From Microbacterium algeriense (GTDB lineage: Bacteria > Actinomycetota > Actinomycetes > Actinomycetales > Microbacteriaceae), in NCBI RefSeq assembly GCF_008868005.1, contig NZ_WAAO01000001.1, positions 62,001-126,000 of the forward strand: a stretch of 64,000 nucleotides of DNA, in the 5' to 3' direction. The notes beneath the pieces are model-generated. The model saw only the letters and a program-made list of their open reading frames with translations, was not told the origin of the DNA and searched no databases. The position numbers and the translations under genes were made by a program. Numbering within the stretch: position 1 is the first letter of the stretch; each line of letters opens with the position of its first letter. Of this stretch, positions 24,140 through 31,629 are shown piece after piece.

Positions 24140-26326
24140 CTACTTCACGGTGATGACGGGGAACGGCGGGTCGTCGGTCCCGGCGCGGACGGGGATCTGC
24201 AGCTGCGCCTTCTGCGTCGAGTCGAGCGTGAGCGTCCACCGGAGTCCGCGGTCGGTCCGCTCGATCTCGCCGACCGAGGGCGTCGGCAGCGGGAAGTGCT
24301 CGTATGCGGAGAGGTCGATGTCCACCGTGCCGGCACCTGCGGAGGCTCCCGCGTTCGTGAGGTCCACGCGGACGAGCGTGTCGTCCTGCGGCCCCGACTG
24401 CGGGGAGATCTGCACGGAGTAGGAGAGCGCCGATGCGGTGTGCACGGCGAACGGGACGGGGGCCGTCAGCGCGGAGGCGTCCTCTCCGGCGACGGTGCGC
24501 GCCGTCACCTGATATCGCCCCTGCGGAAGCGGTGCCGTCGCGGTCCAGCGCCCGTCCTCCCCGACGCGGATGAACCGCAGGTACGGGGTGAGCTCGCCGT
24601 CGGCGACGCGAACGCGGACGAGGGTGCCGGGGACGCCGGTGCCGGTGATGCGCGTGCTGTTCGCGTACGTCGTCGAGTCGGGGCGCGGCGTGAGCACCGT
24701 CGGAGCAGCCGGAGAGGCGCGGATGACGATGGGGGCGGATGCGCTGCCGGCGACGAGCGTCGCCGCGCCGATCGGAGCGTCGTCCGGGACGTCGAAGACG
24801 GTGGCGAATCGGCCGGCGTCGTCCGTCTGCACCCGCTGGGTCAGGGCGCCGATGCGCAGCTCGACCGTGCTGTTCGCCGGATGGCCGCTTCCACTGACGC
24901 GGAAGGGCTGGCCGGTGAGGGCGATCCTCGAGTACACGCCCACGGCAGGAGCAGGTGTGCCGGTGCCCGCATCGAGGAGCCCGGCGCCGACCAGGTCGGA
25001 CCCCGCCCCGGAGAGCGGGTCAGCGGTCTCGGTGATGCGCCGCGTCACCCCCTCCGGCGTGAGAGCCGGGTCCTCGGAGAGGATGCGCGCGGCGAGGCCG
25101 GCCACATGCGGCGAGGCCATCGACGTGCCGGGGAAGGAGGCGTAGATGGACCCGTCCGCCTGGCGCGGCACCGCGGACCACACGATTCCGGGCGCGGCGA
25201 CCGTGACCTTGCCGACGCCGAAGTTCGAGAACCCCGCGCGGATCAGAGCCCCCGTGGTCTCGTCCTGGTCGACAGCGGCGACGGAGATGACGTCCGGCAG
25301 TCCGGCAGGAGCCTGCAGGCACGACGAGGTCACCGGTCGCGGCTGCGCCTCCCCGTCGTCCGGGCTCATCACATCGGTCGTCACGGCCGCCAGGTCCTGG
25401 CCCTCGTTCCCCACCGCGGCGACGTTGAGCACCCCCTGCTCGCGGGAGTAAGCATAGGCGCGACGCAGCGCTTCGAGGGCGGCGGCCTGCGTGTCGGCGT
25501 CCGCGCACCACAGGTACCACGGGTCGACGAAGTAGCTGTGGTTCACGATCGGGATGCGGTGCTGGGCGGCCCACATCGTCGCGCAGATGCTGGCCTCGGG
25601 GTAGATGAAGCCGGACTGGTTGTCGACCTTGATCGCCGCGACGCGCGCTTCGGGGGCGACGCCGCGGATGCCGCTGCCGTTCGCCGCTCCCGCGACGCTG
25701 CCGGCGACGTGGGTGCCGTGCGCCCCGCCCAGACCGGCCCCCGGACGCCACGCCTCCGGACGCGTGTCGGGGACGCCGTTGACGCCGCACCCCACCGACA
25801 GGGACGGGTCGATCCGGTCGGCGAGGTCGGGGTGCCCCGCGTCGACGCCGCTGTCGGCGATCCCGACCACGACTCCCTTCCCGGATGCGGTGGTCGCGCC
25901 GATGGCGACCGTGTCCCAGGCCGTGCCCTCGGCAGGCATCGAAGCGGGCTCCGTCGTGGCACCGGCCGCGGAGTCTCCGGGCTCCGGGAGGACGTCGGGC
26001 GTGGTCGCGGTGCGCGTGGGGCCGACCGACTGCACCCAGGACAGCTTCCGCAGTTCCGCGCCGAAGCCACCCTCCGGCGCTCGAGCGACCGTGACGCCGA
26101 TCTCCGGGTACGAGATCAGCATCGTGCCGCCGGCGTCCGCGATGGCCGCCGCCACCGTGTCGGTGCTCGTGCGTCCCGGCGCGGTGTTGACCACCCAGTT
26201 CAGGGCGGCCTCTCCTTCGGCGGGAGCGGCGGCGGCGGGGAGGGCCGTCAGCGGGGCGCTCAACCCGAGGACGGCTCCGACGGCGAGGACGGCACAGGTG
26301 CTGCGGACGATCGTGCGACGGGTCAT
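24140..26326 (-). CDS. Secreted S8 subtilisin-like serine protease
   Basis: 728 residues. Signal peptide ending in AAAAP near residue 35; an inhibitor-type propeptide of about 35-110; catalytic domain with Asp158 (IADSGVD), His203 (AHGTHVAG), oxyanion Asn262 (VNHSYF) and Ser402 (GTSMASPHVAG). After about residue 465 there are Ig-like/fibronectin-like modules (PVTSTVELRIG-type strands, LVRVRVADGELTPYL) and a DUF11-like last domain. No cell-wall anchor or membrane helix at the end, so it is probably released. I use the ATG at 26326 before the signal peptide; AAAGG precedes it. Faces the double protease across a shared terminator. Confidence 0.88.
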   Translation of the reverse strand: MTRRTIVRSTCAVLAVGAVLGLSAPLTALPAAAAPAEGEAALNWVVNTAPGRTSTDTVAAAIADAGGTMLISYPEIGVTVARAPEGGFGAELRKLSWVQSVGPTRTATTPDVLPEPGDSAAGATTEPASMPAEGTAWDTVAIGATTASGKGVVVGIADSGVDAGHPDLADRIDPSLSVGCGVNGVPDTRPEAWRPGAGLGGAHGTHVAGSVAGAANGSGIRGVAPEARVAAIKVDNQSGFIYPEASICATMWAAQHRIPIVNHSYFVDPWYLWCADADTQAAALEALRRAYAYSREQGVLNVAAVGNEGQDLAAVTTDVMSPDDGEAQPRPVTSSCLQAPAGLPDVISVAAVDQDETTGALIRAGFSNFGVGKVTVAAPGIVWSAVPRQADGSIYASFPGTSMASPHVAGLAARILSEDPALTPEGVTRRITETADPLSGAGSDLVGAGLLDAGTGTPAPAVGVYSRIALTGQPFRVSGSGHPANSTVELRIGALTQRVQTDDAGRFATVFDVPDDAPIGAATLVAGSASAPIVIRASPAAPTVLTPRPDSTTYANSTRITGTGVPGTLVRVRVADGELTPYLRFIRVGEDGRWTATAPLPQGRYQVTARTVAGEDASALTAPVPFAVHTASALSYSVQISPQSGPQDDTLVRVDLTNAGASAGAGTVDIDLSAYEHFPLPTPSVGEIERTDRGLRWTLTLDSTQKAQLQIPVRAGTDDPPFPVITVK

Positions 26327-26402
26327 TCGGCTCTGCCTTTCGGGAACGCGCGACGGAACACCGTCGGATCGAGGACTCTCTGCCAACAGGAGCGGAGATC
26401 CT

Positions 26403-26424
26403 CGGGACGGTTACGCGCGTCCGG
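26403..26424 (-). terminator. Weak hairpin between the 26436 gene and the subtilisin gene
   Basis: CGGGACG (26403-26409) and CGTCCGG (26418-26424) pair with one mismatch, 12 bases after the stop codon of the upstream small acidic protein. It could end that transcript. Confidence 0.35.
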
Positions 26425-26435
26425 GAAGGCGGAGC

Positions 26436-26966
26436 TCAGTCCTCGTCAGGACCGCTGATCCGGTCGAGCAGCTCGTCGAGGCTGTCGACCTCGATCGTCT
26501 CGATGCCGTCGAGGTCCCGGACCTCGACACCGTCGACCTCGAGGTCCTCGTCGAGCTGCACCAGGATCCGCGAGTCGGGGAACTGCTTCGGGGCGAGGAA
26601 CGCCAGGAGCACGGCATCCGCGAACACCACGACCGACGTGGCCTCGAGGTCGTCGCGCAGCGCGGTCTGCTCGGCCACGGGCTCGTCGTCGACCGCGTCC
26701 TCGATGTCATCCACGATCTCGTCGATGATCGTGCGCCACCGCGACTCGCTCACCGACAGCACGCGCGAGACCGCGGCCACCAGCGCGTCGGGGTCCACAT
26801 CGTCTTCGTGGTCCTCCAGTTCCGGGTCGACGTTCACGTTCACGGCCGTGCCGGCGGCGTCGATGATCGCCCGGCCGTAGACGAGGTCGTTCTCCGCGAC
26901 GGGTTCTTCGAGCAGTCCGCTCTCGACGATGCGGGCCAGGAGGGTGTCGAGTGCAGGCGATGTCAT
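26436..26966 (-). CDS. Acidic cytosolic protein of unknown function
   Basis: 176 residues, strongly acidic (runs such as DHEDDVDPD and VQLDEDLEVDG), with no signal peptide or membrane segment. I do not recognise a family. The start is unsure: the ATG at 26966 has GGAGG only one base away, and two further in-frame ATGs lie 7 and 11 codons upstream. It stands alone between the subtilisin gene and repeat element D1. The pattern of alternating acidic strands and helices suggests a small globular protein. Confidence 0.7.
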   Translation of the reverse strand: MTSPALDTLLARIVESGLLEEPVAENDLVYGRAIIDAAGTAVNVNVDPELEDHEDDVDPDALVAAVSRVLSVSESRWRTIIDEIVDDIEDAVDDEPVAEQTALRDDLEATSVVVFADAVLLAFLAPKQFPDSRILVQLDEDLEVDGVEVRDLDGIETIEVDSLDELLDRISGPDED

Positions 26967-27029
26967 ACCTCCAGTCTTTCGCATCCCTCCCCGCAAGGGG
27001 CGGGTCCCGTGGATCCAGCGCCCCCGCGG

Positions 27030-27137
27030 GATCAGGCACTCTCGTGGATCCGGCGGCGCGCGGGATCAGGCGCTCCCGCGGGATCAGGCGCTTGCGCGCG
27101 GGAACTGCCTGATTCGGGCGGATCGCCTGATGCGGCG
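27030..27137. repeat. Intergenic repeat element D1 (GATCAGGC family, extended)
   Basis: Three forward GATCAGGC copies (27030-27037, 27064-27071, 27082-27089) and two inverted copies, GCCTGATT (27107-27114) and GCCTGATGC (27125-27133). The stretch 27060-27137 matches D2 at 27943-28020 with only a few differences, in the same orientation, on the other side of the 27214-27849 gene. Confidence 0.85.
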
Positions 27138-27165
27138 GGGCCGCGTGACCCTGCGGGAGCAGGCG

Positions 27166-27201
27166 GAAGGGCCGGGCACCCCGAGGAGTGCCCGGCCCTT
27201 C
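27166..27201 (-). terminator. Strong terminator hairpin downstream of the 27214-27849 gene
   Basis: GAAGGGCCGGGCAC (27166-27179) pairs perfectly over 14 bp with GTGCCCGGCCCTTC (27188-27201); loop of 8. It starts 12 bases after the stop codon. Confidence 0.8.
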
Positions 27202-27213
27202 GCCCTCCGAGCG

Positions 27214-27849
27214 TCAGTCCGTCGTGGCGACGTCGACCGAGGTGACGGTGTGCTCCGCACCGTCCGCCGTGACAGAGGTGATGGTGAAGACCCCGGAGTC
27301 GGGCAGTCCCCCGCCGCCCGCCTCGGTATCCAGGTCCCCGTTCCAGGCGGCCAGCCAGATGCCGTCCTTGAGCTGCGTCTCGACGACTCTTCCCGTGCTG
27401 GTCGTGATCGTGACCGCCGTCACGTCGTCCCCCGCCTGACCGACGGCGTTGAGGCGTCCGACACCGACGAAGTCGAAGTCGCTGCCGGCGACCCACGGCC
27501 CGAGCGAGGTGACGTCACCGGGGGCGACGTCGACCAGGTCCGCGTGACCGGAGACGGCGACCGCACCGTCCACGGTCTGCGTGATCTCGACGCCGTCGGC
27601 GCTCTTGGACACCGCGATGGTCCAGGCGTCGTGCGTCGCCTCGACGGTCGGAGCGGCGGACGTCGAAGCGCTCGAGGGGGGCGTGGACGCGGGGATCTCG
27701 TCCGCCGACGCGGCCTGAGCGGCGAGTGCGACGCCACCGAAGGCGACCGCGACGCCCAAGGACGCCACGAGGAGCGCCTGGGACGCGCGACCGGGAAGGG
27801 ACTGCTGTGCGGTGCCGGGCTGAGCCGGGCCCCTGTTCATCTCGTTCAT
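27214..27849 (-). CDS. Exported or membrane-anchored protein of unknown function
   Basis: 211 residues. A membrane or signal segment at about 25-48 (ALLVASLGVAVAFGGVALAAQ) follows a 24-residue cytoplasmic amino end, then a Ser/Thr/Ala-rich linker and one domain with DGVEITQTVDGAVAVSGHAD and VVETQLKDGIWLAAW. The last domain resembles small beta-sandwich modules; no known family is certain. The start is unsure between 27849 and the in-frame ATG at 27840. It is bracketed by direct copies of repeat elements D1 and D2, and its promoter gap has an imperfect palindrome. Confidence 0.7.
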   Translation of the reverse strand: MNEMNRGPAQPGTAQQSLPGRASQALLVASLGVAVAFGGVALAAQAASADEIPASTPPSSASTSAAPTVEATHDAWTIAVSKSADGVEITQTVDGAVAVSGHADLVDVAPGDVTSLGPWVAGSDFDFVGVGRLNAVGQAGDDVTAVTITTSTGRVVETQLKDGIWLAAWNGDLDTEAGGGGLPDSGVFTITSVTADGAEHTVTSVDVATTD

Positions 27850-27908
27850 ACCCTCGACGCTACGGAGCGACCGGGGTCCAGAGCATCCGTCTGGGGAGGT
27901 AACATGCT

Positions 27909-27926
27909 ACATCTTCCGGAGGATGT
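27909..27926. promoter_or_regulatory. Near-palindrome upstream of the 27214-27849 gene
   Basis: ACATCTTCCGGAGGATGT is an 18-bp near-perfect palindrome (centre TCCGGA) 60 bases before the start codon, in the only A/T-rich stretch of the gap. Possible operator. Confidence 0.4.
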
Positions 27927-27942
27927 CGCCGTGTGCAGGCGC

Positions 27943-28020
27943 GCCGGATCAGGCACTCCCGCGGGATCAGGAGCTTGGGCGCGGAAACTGCCTGATTCGG
28001 GCGGATCGCCTGATGCGGCG
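27943..28020. repeat. Intergenic repeat element D2 (GATCAGGC family)
   Basis: Forward copies GATCAGGC (27947-27954) and GATCAGGA (27965-27972); inverted GCCTGATT (27990-27997) and GCCTGATGC (28008-28016). The 61 bases 27960-28020 differ from D1 (27077-27137) at three positions, and GGAAACTGCCTGAT is also shared with element C. Confidence 0.87.
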
Positions 28021-28041
28021 CACTGGCGGCGCGCACGCGGA

Positions 28042-28067
28042 AGGGGCCGCCCCTGCGGACGGCCCCT
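28042..28067 (-). terminator. Terminator hairpin downstream of DUF11 protein gene
   Basis: AGGGGCCG (28042-28049) pairs with CGGCCCCT (28060-28067), loop of 10, 22 bases after the stop codon at 28090. Confidence 0.65.
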
Positions 28068-28089
28068 CCTGCCCTGCTGCTGATCCTCT

Positions 28090-30201
28090 CTATCGTGCGC
28101 TTCCGTAGTAGGAGACGTTCGGGAAGGCGAACCCGTCGCCGGCGCCGTTCCACACCCCGGTGAAGGTGATGACGACGGTCTGCCCGGACGCGAGCGGACC
28201 CTTCCACGCGATGCTGTTCCCGGTGACCGTTGCGGTACCGCTGTTCGCGGTCACGCTCCCGGCGTTCCAGCTCGAGTCGTCCAGGACGCCGGCGAGGTCG
28301 TACACGATCTCCGCGTTCGCCGAGTCGACGTTGCCGTTGTTGCCGAACTCCATCCGGTACGTCACGGCCTGGCCCGGCTGCGGGTCGGTCGGGTTCGAGT
28401 TGAACGTGTACTGGAAGAACTCCCGCTTGACGGTGTCCGTGTCGTCGTCGCAGACGTTCGACGCGTTGTTCGCGACAGCGCACGCCTGGTTGGTCAGAGA
28501 ACCAGGCGGCGCCGACTGATTGACCTTCGCGTTCACCTTCACCGTCACCGACTGGCCGGCAGCGAGATCGCCGAGTTCGGCGGTCACGGTGCGCCCGGCT
28601 GCGCTCACTGTCACGCCCGCAGGACCGCTGCCCGACACGAAGTCGAGACCGGCCGGAAGCGGATCGCTGACCACGACGCGCCTGGCGACACCATCGCCGG
28701 TGTTCCGCACCACGAGGTCGTAGGTGAGCTCCTGCCCCAGCTTGACGTCGCCCTGCCCGTCGTCCTTGCTGATCGTCAGAGCCGGCTTCGTGATGGTGGT
28801 GTCGTCCCCGTCGCAGGCCTGGGTCGCCGAGGTCGCCACCGCACAGGCGTTGTTGCGCAGGACACCGGACGGGGTGGCCGCGCCGACGGTCGCTTTGACG
28901 GTGATCGTCGACGACGCCCCGGGAGCGAGGGTGGGGATCGTGCCCTCGACGCGCTGACCGTTCACCGACACCTGACCGGTGGTCCCGGCCGTGTACGACG
29001 CGGTGATGCCGGTCAGTCCGGCAGGCAGGTCGTCACTGACGACGACGTTGCCGGCCGCACCGTCGCCGGTGTTGCGCACCACGATGTCGTAGGAGAGCTG
29101 GTCGCCGACGACAGCCGTGGTCTGGTGATCGTCCTTGTCGATCGTCAGCACCGGCTTGGTCTGCTTGGTGATGGTGGTGTCATCCCAGTCGCACGCCTGG
29201 TTGGACGACGTCGCCACGGCACACGCGTTGTTGCGTACGGTGCCGATGGGTGTCGTCGCGCCGACCGTCGCCTTCACCGTGAGCGTCGATGCGGCTCCGG
29301 GCGCGAGCGAGGGGATCGTGCCGCGAACCTGCTGGCCGTTGACGGAGACCTGCCCTGTCGTTCCCACCGTGTACGAGGCGGTGATCCCGGTGAGTCCGGC
29401 CGGCAGGTCGTCGCTGATCGCCACATTGGTCGCCGCGGCGTCGCCGGTGTTGCGCACCACGATGTCGTAGGAGAGCTGGTCCCCGATGACCGCGGCATCC
29501 CGGTGGTCGTCCTTGGCGACCGTCAGCACCGGCTTGGTGGGCTTGTCCACGTCGATGTCGATGCTGTGCAGGTCGCCGGGCACCTTGGTCCAGGTCGGCA
29601 CCACGCCGAGGAAGGCCCCCTTGGAACGCATCGTGATCTGGAACTCGACTTTGGAGACCGTGCCGTTGACCTGCACGGTGCCGCTCTTGGCCGCGAAGTT
29701 GGTGGACGTGATCGTGTTCGACGTCACGTCGAGGTTCCCGCCGACCGAGCTCAGGGTCACCCCGGAGGTCTTCAGGGTGTACTTGGCGGAACTCTGCACG
29801 ATGCCGCCGACGGAGTAGACGTCGCCGCCGAGGTTCCCGAGCTTGATCTTCGGATTCGTGATCTGCTGACCGAAGTCGACGACGACGTTCCCGCGAACGC
29901 ATTCGACGCCGTTCTTGCAGGGGTAGCCCTCGTTGAGGCCGATGACGTTCAGTCCGAGCTCACCGCCGTCTCGGACCGTGGCGAGGTTGACGACGTCGCC
30001 GGAGCTCTTGACCTGGATCTTGTCGGTGGTGCTGATGGTGGCGGTCGCGCCGGCTGCGGAGGCGGTGCGGGTGTCGCCCGAGCCGCTCCAGCCGTTGATG
30101 TCGGCCGCCGTGGCCGCGGGGGCGGCCGCGAGGGCGCCCACCGCCAAAGCGGCGAGCAACCCCCCGGCCAGCGCACCCCGAAGAATGGATGTCTTCTTCA
30201 C
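28090..30201 (-). CDS. Secreted DUF11-repeat protein without cell-wall anchor
   Basis: 703 residues: signal peptide 1-33 (ending ATAADI), a 200-residue beta-rich domain (AATISTTDKIQVKSS, FGQQITNPKIKLGNLGGDVYS), then three DUF11 repeats of about 115 residues beginning PVLTVAKDDH, PVLTIDKDDH and PALTISKDDG, and a fourth partial one. Repeats 1 and 2 are nearly identical (DLPAGLTGITASYT, NNACAVATS), a sign of recent duplication. It lacks the LAxTG, membrane helix and basic tail of its relatives at 34358 and 38171, so it is released or held otherwise. It follows the candidate exosortase substrate by 39 bp. Confidence 0.82.
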   Translation of the reverse strand: MKKTSILRGALAGGLLAALAVGALAAAPAATAADINGWSGSGDTRTASAAGATATISTTDKIQVKSSGDVVNLATVRDGGELGLNVIGLNEGYPCKNGVECVRGNVVVDFGQQITNPKIKLGNLGGDVYSVGGIVQSSAKYTLKTSGVTLSSVGGNLDVTSNTITSTNFAAKSGTVQVNGTVSKVEFQITMRSKGAFLGVVPTWTKVPGDLHSIDIDVDKPTKPVLTVAKDDHRDAAVIGDQLSYDIVVRNTGDAAATNVAISDDLPAGLTGITASYTVGTTGQVSVNGQQVRGTIPSLAPGAASTLTVKATVGATTPIGTVRNNACAVATSSNQACDWDDTTITKQTKPVLTIDKDDHQTTAVVGDQLSYDIVVRNTGDGAAGNVVVSDDLPAGLTGITASYTAGTTGQVSVNGQRVEGTIPTLAPGASSTITVKATVGAATPSGVLRNNACAVATSATQACDGDDTTITKPALTISKDDGQGDVKLGQELTYDLVVRNTGDGVARRVVVSDPLPAGLDFVSGSGPAGVTVSAAGRTVTAELGDLAAGQSVTVKVNAKVNQSAPPGSLTNQACAVANNASNVCDDDTDTVKREFFQYTFNSNPTDPQPGQAVTYRMEFGNNGNVDSANAEIVYDLAGVLDDSSWNAGSVTANSGTATVTGNSIAWKGPLASGQTVVITFTGVWNGAGDGFAFPNVSYYGSAR

Positions 30202-30240
30202 AGGTTCTGTGTCTTCCTCTTGTCGTGTGGCCGAAGCGGG

Positions 30241-30933
30241 TCAGTCGATGGACGACGGGCGGCGTCGCAGGACGAACGTGCCCGCGGCGCCGGCCGCGAG
30301 GACGCCGGCACCCGCGAGGCCGACCGTCGGGTCGACCATCGGCACGGCGGGACGCTCCGCGAACTGGTGGCTGTAGTTGTAGGTGAACCGCTGGTCATCC
30401 GTGAACACGCCGCCGGTGTAGAGGACCTTGGCGCTGTTGGTGATCTGCGGCCCCCAGTAGTCCTTCGCGACCTGGAACGTCGCCATGGGCGTCACGATCC
30501 TGGTGCCGCCGTCATGCGTGACGTTGAAGGTCCAGACCACGTTCGCGCCGATGAGCTGGCCGCCCTCGGTCGCCGACACGAAGCTCGTGTTGGCCGGCAC
30601 GGGGAGGATGACCTTGTAGACGCCGTCGATCTGCTCGTCGTTGACGAGCTGGACGATGGCGCCCTCCTTGATCTCCGATTCCGGCGTGACGCCCGTGGCG
30701 GCGGTCTGCGTCGCGCGGCCGAGGTAGCCGCGCACCTGCACCGGAGAGTCGGCTTCGTCCGTGGACTGCGCCTGTGCCGGCGCGGGCCGGGTCGGCGCCG
30801 GGTAGGCCGATGAGGTGCTGTCCGGAGCGATCGGCTGCTCGGCGGCCGTGGCCGCCTGACCTCCGAGGAGCGACCCCCCGATGATCAGCAGGCCGATCCC
30901 GGTGGTGCATGCGGACTTGAGGATGCTCTTCAT
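30241..30933 (-). CDS. Exported protein with exosortase-type C-terminal sorting region (candidate substrate)
   Basis: 230 residues. Signal peptide about 1-31 (GGQAATAAEQ), a Pro/Ala/Ser-rich linker, a beta-sandwich domain (VQLVNDEQIDGVYKVILPVPANT, NVVWTFNVTHDGGTR), then VPMVDPT, a 20-residue membrane helix (about 203-222) and the basic tail RRRPSSID. The tripartite end of short motif, helix and arginines is how sortase and exosortase substrates look; here there is no LAxTG, and an exosortase gene lies immediately upstream. I infer it is that enzyme's substrate. The start at 30933 is preferred over an upstream ATG because GAAAGGGG lies before it. Confidence 0.7.
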   Translation of the reverse strand: MKSILKSACTTGIGLLIIGGSLLGGQAATAAEQPIAPDSTSSAYPAPTRPAPAQAQSTDEADSPVQVRGYLGRATQTAATGVTPESEIKEGAIVQLVNDEQIDGVYKVILPVPANTSFVSATEGGQLIGANVVWTFNVTHDGGTRIVTPMATFQVAKDYWGPQITNSAKVLYTGGVFTDDQRFTYNYSHQFAERPAVPMVDPTVGLAGAGVLAAGAAGTFVLRRRPSSID

Positions 30934-31008
30934 CTCGAGCCCCTTTCTTGAATTGACGCGGCGGGCAGAGTGCTTCGCCACGGACTAGACGGAAGGGGCG
31001 GTGGTTGA

Positions 31009-31629
31009 TTACGCCCGCTGTCGGCGGGCGTACCGGCGCGTCTGCTGCCGCCGGAACAGGTGCAGATCCGCGATCACGACGACGAAGACCAGGTAGGCGG
31101 CGCTGAAGCCGATGATGCTGAGCACCGAGCCGATCAGGCGGTGCGTGAGCTCGTAGCCAACGTCGAAGCCGAGCGCGTGCGATCCGAGGGCGATCACGCC
31201 GAGCCGCACCTGATTGGTCAGGAAGATCACGACCACCGACAGGATCAGCGCACGGAGCACGCGCCCCCAGCTCACCCGCTTCATGGCCAGGATCACTCCG
31301 GACAACGCGAGCAGAGGCGCGGTGAGGAACGCGATCGTGCACTCGTTGGTCACCATGAAGGCGACCGTCCTGCCGGGTTCGACCTCGAGGATGAAGTAGT
31401 TCAGGTAGGGGCGGACGCCCCCGGGGACGAGCGGGGAGAGCCAGGCGCTGGCGACGCCGGCCTCGACGATGCGGACCCGCTCCTCGAAGACGATGAGCAG
31501 CACGGCGACGGCGACGAGGGCGAGTCCGATCAGCACCCGCAGAGCGGTGTCGACGGCGGAGGGGCGTCGTCGGGCGCGGGGCGCAGGCGGGGCTTCGAAC
31601 CCGCGCTGCGAGAGGGCGAATGCGGGCAT
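31009..31629 (-). CDS. Exosortase/archaeosortase-family transpeptidase
   Basis: 206 residues with about six membrane helices. The catalytic set of the exosortase family is present: Cys97 (TNECTIAF), Arg142 (TNQVRLGV) and His163 (ELTHRLIG), each at the membrane face. Exosortases cut a C-terminal sorting signal and attach the protein to a surface acceptor; most are known from Gram-negative EPS producers and archaea, with fewer in actinobacteria. The start overlaps the GT2 stop by ATGA. Downstream lies a candidate substrate and upstream an EPS-type synthase, the classic exosortase partnership. Confidence 0.83.
   Translation of the reverse strand: MPAFALSQRGFEAPPAPRARRRPSAVDTALRVLIGLALVAVAVLLIVFEERVRIVEAGVASAWLSPLVPGGVRPYLNYFILEVEPGRTVAFMVTNECTIAFLTAPLLALSGVILAMKRVSWGRVLRALILSVVVIFLTNQVRLGVIALGSHALGFDVGYELTHRLIGSVLSIIGFSAAYLVFVVVIADLHLFRRQQTRRYARRQRA
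31010..31032 (-). terminator. Hairpin overlapping the end of the exosortase gene
   Basis: TACGCCCGC (31010-31018) pairs with GCGGGCGTA (31024-31032) across a 5-base loop. It covers the last codons and stop of the exosortase gene and may stop or slow transcription before the substrate gene. Confidence 0.5.

Noticed and set aside
27214-27849. Insertion sequence between direct repeats D1 and D2
   Set aside because: The enclosed gene is a secreted protein, not a transposase, and the repeats are the intergenic element family seen elsewhere.
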